Shown piece by piece: positions 8,287 through 16,279 of a stretch of DNA of 64,000 nt. The position numbers and the translations under genes are program-made. Below the pieces are notes generated by a model, which had not been told where the DNA came from, ran no database searches, and worked only from the letters and a program-made list of their open reading frames with translations. This DNA comes from an uncultured Clostridia bacterium (GTDB lineage Bacteria; Bacillota_A; Clostridia; TANB77; CAG-508), in assembly GCA_947624715.1 (NCBI GenBank), contig CANQLO010000001.1, positions 1 through 64,000 of the forward strand. The letters are read 5' to 3'. Within the stretch, counting starts at the first letter, position 1, and each line of letters opens with the position of its first letter.

Positions 8287-8307
8287 TAATTAACCTCTAT
8301 TGTTATG

Positions 8308-8352
8308 AAAAAAATAGATGCTTAAATCTAAAAATTTTAAGTATCTATTTTT
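8308..8352 (-). terminator. Terminator overlapping the 3' end of the 131-residue gene
   Basis: Arms at 8312-8326 and 8335-8350 (15-16 bp, few mismatches), followed on the minus strand by a U-run. It includes the stop codon at 8337. Confidence 0.65.
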
Positions 8353-8732
8353 ATTTCTTTTGGAGTTATATTTTGGGAACCTTTTGACATTTCGTATTCT
8401 CTTGCTTCATTCCATCTCATTACTTTTATATCTTTATACTTATCTAAAACTTCTTTATATTTGTCATATTCATCTTCCCAAACTGATTCAGGGATTTTAT
8501 CAAATGCATCAAACATTTTTTCTGCTTCTGCAATATAAATCACTTGTTCTTGTGGAGACATTTTATCATATCTTCTTGCAAACGCCGACAATTTATCCAA
8601 GCTATCATTTGCTTTTATAAAAGACACAAAATCTTTTATATTTATGCCAGCCATCTGCATTTGTGCAACAGCTATCACAAATAAAATAACTATAAACATT
8701 AGTAATATAAATATTATTGCTAAAATAGTCAT
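8337..8732 (-). CDS. Membrane-anchored protein of unknown function
   Basis: 131 residues with an N-terminal membrane helix (about 4-24), then a soluble helical, charged domain (DKLSAFARRYDKMSPQEQ, EKMFDAFDKIPESVW). I recognise no family. It stands alone between the TauE/SafE pair and the clpC operon, with its own terminator. Confidence 0.55.
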   Translation of the reverse strand: MTILAIIFILLMFIVILFVIAVAQMQMAGINIKDFVSFIKANDSLDKLSAFARRYDKMSPQEQVIYIAEAEKMFDAFDKIPESVWEDEYDKYKEVLDKYKDIKVMRWNEAREYEMSKGSQNITPKEIKIDT

Positions 8733-8807
8733 TTATTTACTCCTTATCTTTAGAATTTTACAAATTTATTATAACATTAGTTTTTACCATTTGCAATAAT
8801 ATATACA

Positions 8808-8839
8808 TTAAAAAATGAGTACCTGTTGTGGTACTCATT
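8808..8839 (-). terminator. Terminator of the ctsR-clpC operon
   Basis: AATGAGTACC (8814-8823) pairs with GGTACTCATT (8830-8839), followed on the minus strand by six U. It lies just beyond the REP-like palindromes that follow clpC. Confidence 0.75.
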
Positions 8840-8862
8840 GTGTTATTTTATAGTCAAAAAAT

Positions 8863-8960
8863 AGTTTTCATTGACATTTATTGTCGAAATTCTCCGTCAA
8901 CATTGTCATTGTCAAAAACCTCCGTCCCCGTTGACACCATCCCTATTGACACCCATTGAC
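8863..8960. repeat. Cluster of REP-like GTCAAT palindromes
   Basis: Several imperfect units of the form GTCAATGGGGACGGAGGTTTTTGAC (read on the minus strand) are packed between clpC and its terminator. The unit repeats singly at 55949 and 63509. The last clpC codons and stop lie inside this cluster. Confidence 0.6.
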
Positions 8961-11387
8961 AGCTATTTCATCGTCTTTGACAGTTATTTCTACTTTCTTT
9001 CCTACTTTTTTATCAAGCATTGCTTCTGCTATTTTATCTTCTACCATAGTTTGAATTGCTCGTCTTAATGGTCTTGCTCCATAAGAATCATCAGTTCCTT
9101 TTTTAGCAATAAGGTCTTTTGCTTTTTCATCAACTTCAAGTTCTATTTCTTGTGCTTTTAATAATTTTTTCACACTATTTATCATTAGGTCAACTATGCT
9201 TCTGATTTGTTCACTATTTAACTTATGAAATACTATTATTTCATCAATACGATTTAGAAACTCTGGTTTGAATTCTTTTTTCAATTCACCCATTACTTCT
9301 TTTTTTATGTTTTCATATTCTTTATCCTTATCAACTTCATCTTGAGCACTCGTAAATCCTAAAGTTTTTTTATCTGTGATCATTCTTGCACCTACATTTG
9401 ATGTCATTATTATTACTGTATTTTTGAAGCTTATTGTTCTTCCTTGATTATCTGTAAGTCTTCCATCATCTAATAATTGTAAAAGCATATTCATTACATC
9501 TGGATGTGCTTTTTCTATTTCATCAAATAGAATTACTGAGTATGGTTTTCTTCTAACTTTTTCAGTAAGTTGTCCTGCCTCATCATATCCAACATATCCT
9601 GGAGGAGCTCCAATTAGCTTAGCTGTTGAATGTGCTTCCATATATTCTGACATATCAATTCTTATCATTGCATCTTCTGTTCCAAATAAACTTTCTGCTA
9701 AAGCTTTAGAAAGTTCTGTTTTTCCAACACCTGTTGGGCCTAAGAATAGAAATGAACCAATAGGTTTATTAGGATCTTTTAATCCCATTCTACTCCTTTT
9801 TATTGCCTTTGCCACACTTGATACAGCTTCATTTTGTCCAATAACTCTTTTATGCAAATTTTCTTCTAGATTTTTAAGTTTCTCATTTTCACTTTCTGAA
9901 ACTTTTGAAACTGGTATTCCAGTCCATGCTGCAACTACATCTGCAATATCATCATATTCAAGATTCTGTACAACTTTTGAATTTTTATTTTCCCATTCTT
10001 TCTTTGCTTTTTCATAATCTTTTTTCATTTTGTTTTCTTCATCTCTTAATTTTGCTGCTTTTTCAAAATCTTGTACCCTTATTGCATCTTCTTTTTCTTT
10101 ATCTGTTTTTTCAATGTTTTCTTTGATTTTTCTTACTTCATCAGGTTCTGTATAATTCTTCATTTTAACACGAGATGCCGCTTCATCCATTAAATCAACA
10201 GCCTTGTCTGGCAAGAATCTATCATTTATATATCTTGAAGAAAGTTCTACAGAAGCTTTAATTGCATCATCTGTAATTTTAACATTATGATGTGCTTCAT
10301 ATTTGTCTCTTAGTCCATTTAAAATCTGTATTGTTTCTTCTTCTGATGGTTCATCAACAATAACTCTACTAAATCTTCTTTCTAATGCTGCATCTTTTTC
10401 AATATATTTCATATATTCTTTTAAAGTAGTTGCACCAATTAACTGAATCTCTCCTCTTGCTAAAAGTGGTTTTAAAATATTCGCTGCATCAACAGCTCCT
10501 TCTGCAGAGCCTGCTCCTACTATTGTATGAACTTCATCTATAAATAAAATTACATCTTTAGCTTTTTGAACTTCTTTTAAGCATTTCTTTATTCTTTCCT
10601 CAAAATCTCCTCTGTATTTAGCACCTGCAACCATACTTGAAATGTCTATTGAAACAACTCTTTTTCCTTTTAAAAGTTCTGGAACATCACCAGATATTAT
10701 TCTTTCTGCTAGTCCTTCTACAACTGCTGTTTTTCCAACACCCGGTTCTCCAATTAAGCAAGGATTATTTTTTGTTCTTCTTGATAAAATTTGTATAACT
10801 CTTTGAATTTCATCTTTTCTTCCTATAACAGGGTCAAGTTTTCCTTCTTCTGCTCTTTTAGTTAAATCAGTACCATATTGATTTAATGTAGGAGTTGAAT
10901 TAAAACTACTATGTGTTTCAGTTCTTGTAGTTTTTGTTTTATGTTCTTCTTCTTCATTTATAATTTTAAGAATATCATCATAAAGAGCTTGAGGGTTAGC
11001 ATTAAGTTCTAATAGAATTCTTGCAGCAACACTATCTCCTTCTCTTAATATTCCAATCAAAATATGTTCTGTACCAATTTGCTCACTACCAGTTCTTCTT
11101 GCTTCTATAAAAGCATTTTCTATAACTTTTTTACTTCTAGGAGTAAATCCAATGCTTTCTGGGTCTTCTATTGGTTCTTCTGTTCCCAATATATCTTCTA
11201 TCTCTCTTCTTATTGCATCTGAATGAATATCTTGATTTTCAAGGACTTTACTTGCTATTCCTGTTCCTTCTTCAGCTAGTCCATATAAAATATGCTCTGA
11301 ACCAATGTAGTCATGTCCCAATTCCATAGCTAATTCTTGTGCTAATTCTAGAGCTTTTTCGGCTCTTGCGGTAAATTTATAATACAT
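8943..11387 (-). CDS. clpC: ClpC AAA+ ATPase subunit of the Clp protease
   Basis: 814 residues. Order of parts: double Clp_N repeat (1-145), first AAA+ domain with Walker A GEPGVGKT (about 210), UVR-containing middle domain (RVQDFEKAAKLRDEE), second AAA+ domain with GPTGVGKT (about 545), and ClpB-type D2-small domain. It unfolds substrates for ClpP, including arginine-phosphorylated proteins marked by McsB. The C-terminus DDEIAVNGCQ is encoded in part by REP-like DNA, so the original tail may have been replaced. It is the last gene of ctsR-mcsA-mcsB-clpC, starting directly after mcsB. Confidence 0.97.
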   Translation of the reverse strand: MYYKFTARAEKALELAQELAMELGHDYIGSEHILYGLAEEGTGIASKVLENQDIHSDAIRREIEDILGTEEPIEDPESIGFTPRSKKVIENAFIEARRTGSEQIGTEHILIGILREGDSVAARILLELNANPQALYDDILKIINEEEEHKTKTTRTETHSSFNSTPTLNQYGTDLTKRAEEGKLDPVIGRKDEIQRVIQILSRRTKNNPCLIGEPGVGKTAVVEGLAERIISGDVPELLKGKRVVSIDISSMVAGAKYRGDFEERIKKCLKEVQKAKDVILFIDEVHTIVGAGSAEGAVDAANILKPLLARGEIQLIGATTLKEYMKYIEKDAALERRFSRVIVDEPSEEETIQILNGLRDKYEAHHNVKITDDAIKASVELSSRYINDRFLPDKAVDLMDEAASRVKMKNYTEPDEVRKIKENIEKTDKEKEDAIRVQDFEKAAKLRDEENKMKKDYEKAKKEWENKNSKVVQNLEYDDIADVVAAWTGIPVSKVSESENEKLKNLEENLHKRVIGQNEAVSSVAKAIKRSRMGLKDPNKPIGSFLFLGPTGVGKTELSKALAESLFGTEDAMIRIDMSEYMEAHSTAKLIGAPPGYVGYDEAGQLTEKVRRKPYSVILFDEIEKAHPDVMNMLLQLLDDGRLTDNQGRTISFKNTVIIMTSNVGARMITDKKTLGFTSAQDEVDKDKEYENIKKEVMGELKKEFKPEFLNRIDEIIVFHKLNSEQIRSIVDLMINSVKKLLKAQEIELEVDEKAKDLIAKKGTDDSYGARPLRRAIQTMVEDKIAEAMLDKKVGKKVEITVKDDEIAVNGCQ

Positions 11388-12407
11388 CTATTCATCCTCC
11401 TTTATAATTTCTTTAATAATATTTGCTCTTTCTATGTCTTGTTCATATACAGAAAGTCTTTTTCCTAATCTCTTTTGAATACAAGCTGGCTTTGTTTCCA
11501 ACATAAGTTTTGCAACTTTGCTATCATTAAGTTCTTTGATTATACCTAAATCAGTTCCAAGCTTAACACTAGAAAGAAGTTCTCTTGTTTCTTCTTCTGA
11601 GATTTTTCTTGCATTAGAAACAAGTCCAAAATCTCTGTATATTCTATCTTCTAAGTCTAGTCCCTTTTTTCCTAAATATTTTCTAGCTAGTCGTTCTTGT
11701 TCAATAATTTTTTGAGATATTAGTTTTAAGTTTTTAGTAATTTCCTTTTCTGTGACACCTAAAGTTTGATTATTAGAAATCTGATAAATATCTCCTTCTG
11801 CTTTAGAACCTTCACCATATACTCCTTTTACTGACATACCTAAGTTATTAACTGCATTTAAAACTTTTCTAATGTTTCCTGTAACAGTTAATGCTGGCAG
11901 ATGAGCCATTACAGAAATCTTTAGACCTGTTCCAACATTTGTTGGACAGGCTGTAAGATATCCATATTTTTTACTAAAACTGTATGGAATTAGATTTTCT
12001 AGCTTTTGATCAATTTCTATTGCTAAGTTCATTAAATTTTCTAATTCTATTCCTGAACAAAATACTTGTAGTTTAATATGATCTTCTTCATTTATAACTA
12101 TACAAATATTTTCTTCATCATTTAAAATAATTGCAGAATAAGGATTTTTTGACTTAGCAAACTCTGGGCTTATTAAATGTTTTTCAACTAATACTTCTTT
12201 GTTTATATCATCTAAATCTTTTAAATCTATAAATTTTAATCCATATCCTAAAGAAGAAACTATACTTTTTAATTTAGAATATACTGTTTTTAACTCTTCC
12301 TCTTTACATTTTCCTACAAAAGGAACCCCTTCTATATTTCTTGAAAGTCTAACTCGTGAACTAATTATTACATCTGAATCTTTTCCACTTTGTAAATACC
12401 AATTCAT
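11388..12407 (-). CDS. mcsB: Protein-arginine kinase McsB
   Basis: 339 residues, guanido-phosphotransferase fold. Visible features: SSRVRLSRNIEG, the central CPTNVGTGLKISVMAHLPAL segment (catalytic-loop cysteine region), and the C-terminal ETKPACIQKRLGKRLSV allosteric region. It phosphorylates arginines on damaged proteins and on CtsR. It overlaps mcsA by one base and is followed directly by clpC. Confidence 0.95.
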   Translation of the reverse strand: MNWYLQSGKDSDVIISSRVRLSRNIEGVPFVGKCKEEELKTVYSKLKSIVSSLGYGLKFIDLKDLDDINKEVLVEKHLISPEFAKSKNPYSAIILNDEENICIVINEEDHIKLQVFCSGIELENLMNLAIEIDQKLENLIPYSFSKKYGYLTACPTNVGTGLKISVMAHLPALTVTGNIRKVLNAVNNLGMSVKGVYGEGSKAEGDIYQISNNQTLGVTEKEITKNLKLISQKIIEQERLARKYLGKKGLDLEDRIYRDFGLVSNARKISEEETRELLSSVKLGTDLGIIKELNDSKVAKLMLETKPACIQKRLGKRLSVYEQDIERANIIKEIIKEDE

Positions 12408-12940
12408 TATTTATTCATCTCCTTTATCTCATCTCTTATTTTAGCAGCATCTTCATAACGTTCTTCTTTAATAGCTTTTTCTAATTCTTTCTCAAGCTTT
12501 TCCTTCTTGTCTTCTTCTGGATTTTCTTTCTTTTCATTTTTGCTATCTTCTATCTTTATTTTCTCTGCTTTTCCATTAGGACCTCTGCCTATATGTTTAG
12601 CTGTTCCATGAAGATTTTTTAAAAGTGAGTCTATTGGATTTGAAAATGTTTCATAGCAATCACTGCAACCAAATACTCCTGTATTTATAAAATCATTATA
12701 AGTCATTCCACAAGTTTTACACTTAACTTCATTTGTTTGTAACATTGGTAGAAACTCTGTTTCTGCATAATCATTAAAGAAATCTCCTAAGAAACTGTTA
12801 AAGTTTATTGGAAGTTCTATATCTTCTACACCTAGCTTTCTAGCACAACTACTGCAAAGTGCTATCTCCTTTTTTACACCATTTATTATTTGTGTATATC
12901 TAATATTAGCTTCATTTTTTCCACAATTTTGACACAACAT
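12407..12940 (-). CDS. mcsA: McsA, activator of McsB
   Basis: 177 residues with two CxxC pairs (CQNCGKNEAN and CSSC; CKTCGM and CSDC) for zinc binding and a C-terminal UVR motif (KAIKEERYEDAAKIRDEI). McsA activates the McsB kinase and bridges it to ClpC. It lies 18 bp after ctsR in the four-gene operon. Confidence 0.93.
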   Translation of the reverse strand: MLCQNCGKNEANIRYTQIINGVKKEIALCSSCARKLGVEDIELPINFNSFLGDFFNDYAETEFLPMLQTNEVKCKTCGMTYNDFINTGVFGCSDCYETFSNPIDSLLKNLHGTAKHIGRGPNGKAEKIKIEDSKNEKKENPEEDKKEKLEKELEKAIKEERYEDAAKIRDEIKEMNK

Positions 12941-12958
12941 ATAAATTTACCTCCTTAT

Positions 12959-13403
12959 TTAAATTAAATTTATAAGCATACTTTTAAATATTTTCGCTCT
13001 TAATTCATCTTTGTTGTTTTTTACTGTATTTAATACTTTATCATTTGTAGCTCCTTTTATAAGTCTTGCAATTTTTTCATCAATTACTCCATAATCTAAA
13101 AAGTTATTTACAAATATATCTAATTCTTTTGCACTTATTGTATTTCCTATGCTTGTGATAATATGCATTAAATAATCACTTTGTGTTAAATTTACTTTTT
13201 TTATTTTGATATATCCTCCGACCTCCTCTTTGGCTCTCAACATAATAGCCGTGAATTGGTGTAAATCTTGTTGATATTACATAATTTATTTGTGATGGTA
13301 CACAATTAAAATGTTCTGCTAAATCGTTTCTTTGTATTACTGCTTGGTTGTCATCTTCTAGCATATCCTTGATGAATTCTTCTATTATGTCAGATATCCT
13401 CAT
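12959..13403 (-). CDS. ctsR: Transcriptional repressor CtsR, reading frame broken by one base at a CGG codon
   Basis: CtsR represses clp genes. The N-terminal winged-helix half reads MRISDIIEEFIKDML to YYVESQRGG. The C-terminal half (GGYIKIKKVNLTQSD to the end) is in the +1 frame. Codons around the break are GGA GGT CGG AGG. Omitting the C at 13220 gives ESQRGGGGYIKIKK, the exact conserved glycine wing of CtsR, and a 147-residue protein of normal length. All other parts are intact and the operon keeps its CtsR operator, so loss of function is not obvious. Possible explanations are a one-base insertion, a consensus error or +1 recoding. Confidence 0.85.
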
Positions 13404-13505
13404 ATTTTCATCTCCTTTTATTATTCACTAATTTTTTGTTCGCTTTGTTTTGTCTTTATTACATTAGCTTTTGATTACTGTTTATTATTTTTTACTTTCT
13501 TGTAT

Positions 13506-13560
13506 TTTGACTTTGACTTTCTTTGACTTTTATTATACAACGTTATTTTTAAAAATGCAA
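13506..13560 (-). promoter_or_regulatory. ctsR operon promoter with CtsR heptad operator
   Basis: Minus strand: TTGCAT (13560-13555), 17 nt spacer, TATAAT (13537-13532). Three direct AGTCAAA heptads follow at 13528, 13518 and 13512, the first two separated by 3 nt as in the CtsR box (consensus GGTCAAA-N3-GGTCAAA). They overlap the transcription start, so the operon is probably autoregulated. Confidence 0.75.
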
Positions 13561-13672
13561 TAGTTTTTTATAATTTTTTTCTATTGTTCTTTTTATAAAA
13601 AAAGATGAAATTACAATTTATTTGTGTAAATTCGCGATTTTTCGCTATTTTCTCTTATTATTTCCAATTCTA

Positions 13673-13701
13673 TTGATTTAAAAAAAATTTTTTTATATAT
13701 T
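13673..13701 (+). promoter_or_regulatory. Candidate promoter of the DGR accessory-RT operon
   Basis: TTGATT (13673-13678), 17 nt spacer of A and T runs, TATATT (13696-13701), 20 bp before the first DGR start codon and 8 bp before AGGAGG. Confidence 0.45.
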
Positions 13702-13720
13702 AATTATTAGGAGGAAAAAT

Positions 13721-14107
13721 ATGAGTAAATTATATGATAAATATTTATATTTAAAAAAACTAGACAGCTCTAAGATTTATCTCATAAAAAGTGGTATATT
13801 TTATGTTGCTTTAGAAGATGATGCTTTAGAACTTTCTGAAAAATTTAACTTTAAACTTACTAACTTAAATGACAAAGTCATTAAGTGTGGTTTTCCTAAG
13901 GATCGAATTCAATATTATACAAATCTTTTGGATATTATGAATGTAAAATATGAAATTGTTGATTTAATCAGTTCTACTAATGATTTTGATTTTATAGAAA
14001 AAATCGCAAAACTTGATTTAAACAATATTTCATATAAAGATGCTCATGATATATTACAGTCTTTAAATAAAGATGCTAAAAGTATTCTTTTGCAAAATTC
14101 TAAATAA
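13721..14107 (+). CDS. MutS domain I-like DGR accessory protein
   Basis: 128 residues. The segment KYLYLKKLDSSKIYLIKSG and GIFYVALEDDALELSEKF resemble the N-terminal mismatch-recognition domain of MutS (FFRMGDFYEMFYEDA pattern), without the rest of MutS. MutS-like small proteins are among the accessory genes known from DGRs of gut Firmicutes (established, from memory). AGGAGG precedes the ATG. It is the first gene of a three-gene plus-strand operon with avd and the RT, 15 bp before avd. The contribution to mutagenic homing is unknown. Confidence 0.6.
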   Translation: MSKLYDKYLYLKKLDSSKIYLIKSGIFYVALEDDALELSEKFNFKLTNLNDKVIKCGFPKDRIQYYTNLLDIMNVKYEIVDLISSTNDFDFIEKIAKLDLNNISYKDAHDILQSLNKDAKSILLQNSK

Positions 14108-14122
14108 AATTGTGAGGTAAAT

Positions 14123-14488
14123 ATGGAGAAAAAAAATAATTCTAATAATCTTGTTATATATCCAAAATATATTGATTTGATTTATTACTCCAATGACATA
14201 GTTAGAAAGTTTCCTAAAAGTGAGCAATTTGCTTTGGTTAAGGAGATAAAGAGTTCAGTTTACTCTGGTTTGAGATGTCTAATGTATGGTGTTAAGGTAT
14301 ATAATAAGCAAGATAAACTTAAATATTTGAGAGAACTTGATATTCAGTTAAGTTTACTTAAAGTCCAAATAAGATTAGCTTATAAATATAAGTTTATATC
14401 TATGCAAAATTATCAGTCATGGAGTAACATAGTATCTGATGTGTGCAATCTACTAGGAGGATGGATAAATTCATGCCTAAGAAAATAG
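14123..14488 (+). CDS. avd: Avd-like four-helix-bundle DGR accessory protein
   Basis: 121 residues, predicted all-helical (FPKSEQFALVKEIKSSVYS, LKYLRELDIQLSLLKVQIRLA, QNYQSWSNIVSDVCNLLGGW). This is the pattern of Avd, the pentameric basic helix-bundle protein that binds the DGR RT and TR RNA and is needed for cDNA synthesis. The net charge is strongly basic, as expected for nucleic-acid binding. Its 3' end overlaps the start of the RT gene, and the RT ribosome site AGGAGG (14455-14460) lies inside it. Confidence 0.8.
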   Translation: MEKKNNSNNLVIYPKYIDLIYYSNDIVRKFPKSEQFALVKEIKSSVYSGLRCLMYGVKVYNKQDKLKYLRELDIQLSLLKVQIRLAYKYKFISMQNYQSWSNIVSDVCNLLGGWINSCLRK

Positions 14489-15571
14489 GAAATTGTTTTG
14501 ATAAAAAACTTACATTTGAGAACTTGATAAAAGCTCATTATAGAGCGAGAAAAAACAAAGCTTATAAAAAAGACATTATCTTGTTTGAAATGAACCTAGA
14601 GCATAATATAATAAATTTAAAAAAGAGTATTGCCAATAATACATACAGAATGCGGTGCATATAGAGAATTCAAGGTTTATGAACCTAAAGAAAGAATAAT
14701 TAAATCATTACCTTATATTGACAGGGTAGTTCACCAATGGTACATTGAGGAATTTATTAAGCCATATATTGTTCCTAGATTTATAAATACAACTTTTGCT
14801 TGTATAGAAAATAGAGGTACACATAAAGCTGTTGAACAATTGCAGAAGTATATTAGAATATATAAAAGAAATTATGGAGACTTCTGGATATTAAAATGCG
14901 ATATAAAGAAATTTTTTTATAGTATTAATCCTGATATTCTTTTAAATATTATGAAAAAGTATATTAAAGATAAAAAACTTATTAATTTTACAAAACTATT
15001 GATTTATAGTGGAAGAGAAATTGATGAAAAAGATGGTATTCCAATAGGTAATTACACAAGTCAATACTTTGCTAATATATACTTAAATGAACTTGATCAA
15101 TTTGTTAAAAGAACTCTAAAAATAAAGTACTATGTAAGATATATGGATGATTTTATTATTTTACAAAAAAGTAAAAGTGATTGTATTAAGACAAAGAAGA
15201 TTATTTCTGATTTTCTAAATTCACACTTAAAACTTGAACTTAATAACAAGTCCCGTTATTATCCTTATAAGATGGGCGTTGATTTTTGTGGCTATAGAAC
15301 TTTTGATACTCATAGATTACTTAGAAATTCATCAAAAAAGAAAATTATGGGACAAGTCAAAAAATGGAATAGTCAATATAAACATGATTTATTAGATATA
15401 GCGTCTTGCATTCAAAGTATTAACTCTTGGCGTGGTCACGTTTCACATTGCAATTCTTATCATCTTACTGAAAAAGTTTTAAATAAATGTGACTTTTTTT
15501 ATAATGCTCGTTTTTTGAATGAACAGGAAAATAAACTAATTGAGGATATAGAAATTAATAAAAAAACGTAA
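14473..15571 (+). CDS. DGR reverse transcriptase, frame broken by one base at a CGG codon
   Basis: Error-prone reverse transcriptase of the DGR. Without the extra C at 14653 it is 365 residues, normal for DGR RTs. The upstream part ends NTYRM. The downstream part, in the +1 frame, continues GAYREFKVYEPKERIIKSLP, the expected DGR RT motif. Also present are FWILKCDIKKFF (catalytic Asp), the DGR-type IPIGNYTSQYF box (about residue 189) and the active-site YVRYMDDF (about 222). No maturase or endonuclease domain is present. I chose ATG 14473 over 14461, which touches AGGAGG. The unbroken conservation after the shift argues for recent breakage, a sequence error or recoding. Confidence 0.85.
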
Positions 15572-15610
15572 TCCTGGATTTTCGTCATTTTACTACTCAA
15601 ACAGGATTAC
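15560..15610 (-). terminator. Terminator of the TR transcript, overlapping the RT 3' end
   Basis: GTAATCCTG (15568-15576) pairs with CAGGATTAC (15602-15610). On the minus strand it is followed by a seven-U run (15566-15560). There is no T-run on the plus strand, so it fits a leftward transcript carrying the TR better than the RT mRNA. Confidence 0.6.
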
Positions 15611-15768
15611 TATATATGTGTTTATGATATAAAATCAAGTTTATACCAAAGGAATTAAACTTCTTTGATACAAATCCAGCTGTCTTAGATATACTGTAAA
15701 AGCTCACGGCAACGTCCTTGAACTATTGCCCATCCGAGATATAATCCTTTATGATTATTTGTGTATCG

Positions 15769-15906
15769 AAGTGAGGCTACACCACAAGCACCGGGCGGAA
15801 AGCATGATTGTTGTTCGGATTGCCGTTGTTATCGTTCAAAGCGAACACGCCTGTGCCGGCTCCATTGTTCCAATTGCCTCCGCGATAGACGAAAGGTTGA
15901 GCACAA
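15769..15906 (-). repeat. DGR template repeat (TR)
   Basis: 138 nt, aligned without gaps to the VR at 16142-16279, with 14 mismatches. All 14 are adenines on the minus (coding) strand of the TR. The TR reads as a protein end rich in AAC/AAT codons (WNNGAGTGVFAL, then many N, ending FRPVLVV and a stop). This is the signature of a DGR template that keeps adenines at positions to be diversified. It is GC-rich compared with its surroundings. Confidence 0.95.
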
Positions 15907-15948
15907 CAGTTTAATCCCTACGAAAAGTTTTTAGTCTTTTCTTTAATT

Positions 15949-16092
15949 ATTTTAATGTACTTTTTGCAGTTTGTCAACTCCTATTTTTATTGTTTTATCC
16001 TAGTTATGTTAATTTGTTTTTTTGCAGTTTGTCAACCACAAATTTTATTGTTCTGTCCTGATTATGTTAATTTACTTTTTGCAATTTGCCAA
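15949..16092 (-). promoter_or_regulatory. Three tandem promoters upstream of the TR
   Basis: A 57-58 bp unit is repeated (units begin at 15952, 16009 and 16067). Each holds a minus-strand sigma-A promoter: TTGACA (15977) with TAAAAT (15954-15949, spacer 17); TTGACA (16035) with TAACAT (16011-16006, spacer 18); TTGGCA (16092) with TAACAT (16069-16064, spacer 17). All point into the TR. Confidence 0.65.
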
Positions 16093-16104
16093 CTCCTATT
16101 TTCC
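15952..16104. repeat. Tandem 57-58 bp repeat, about 2.6 copies
   Basis: Units share TTTTTGCAGTTTGTCAAC and CTATTTTTATTGTTTTATCC-like sequence with some drift. The last unit runs into the hairpin beside the VR. The array fills the space between TR and VR. Confidence 0.75.
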
Positions 16105-16127
16105 GGAGGAAAAAGGGAAAACAGGAG
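16093..16127 (-). other. Hairpin just downstream of the VR
   Basis: CTCCTATTTTCC (16093-16104) pairs with GGGAAAACAGGAG (16115-16127) apart from one G-T pair, 14 bp beyond the VR end. Known DGRs have a DNA hairpin or cruciform just 3' of the VR that aids target recognition; the position fits. Confidence 0.55.
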
Positions 16128-16141
16128 CAGGGAATGTTTCA

Positions 16142-16279
16142 AAGTGAGGCTACACCACAAGCACCGGGCGGAAAGCATGACTGTAGTACGGACCGCCGTT
16201 GCCATCGTACAAAGCGAACACGCCTGCGCCGGCACCATTGCTCCAATAGCCTCCGCGACAGACGAAAGGTGGAGCACAA
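16142..16279 (-). repeat. DGR variable repeat (VR)
   Basis: Last 43 codons plus stop of the target gene and 8 nt beyond. The 14 differences from the TR change 11 amino acids: Q to P, Y to C, N to Y four times, N to S twice, N to G twice, T to A; one codon change is silent. The final 39 nt (FRPVLVV and stop) are identical in TR and VR and would contain the initiation-of-homing segment. Confidence 0.95.

Larger units (their letters stand above)
15560..15942 (-). ncRNA. Predicted DGR template RNA
   Basis: Inferred leftward transcript of about 380 nt. It would start just after promoter copy 15977-15949, cross the TR in the sense orientation of the target gene, and end at the terminator 15610-15560. 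The 160 nt between TR and terminator would be the RNA region that DGR RT-Avd complexes need next to the TR. Start and end are predictions from promoter and hairpin only. Confidence 0.5.

Noticed and set aside
13404..13720. Small gene in the ctsR-DGR gap
   Set aside because: No frame with a start and ribosome site; the gap is explained by the divergent promoters and the CtsR operator.
15952..16104. Possible CRISPR-like array between TR and VR
   Set aside because: The repeats are contiguous 57-58 bp tandem units without unique spacers, and no cas genes are present.
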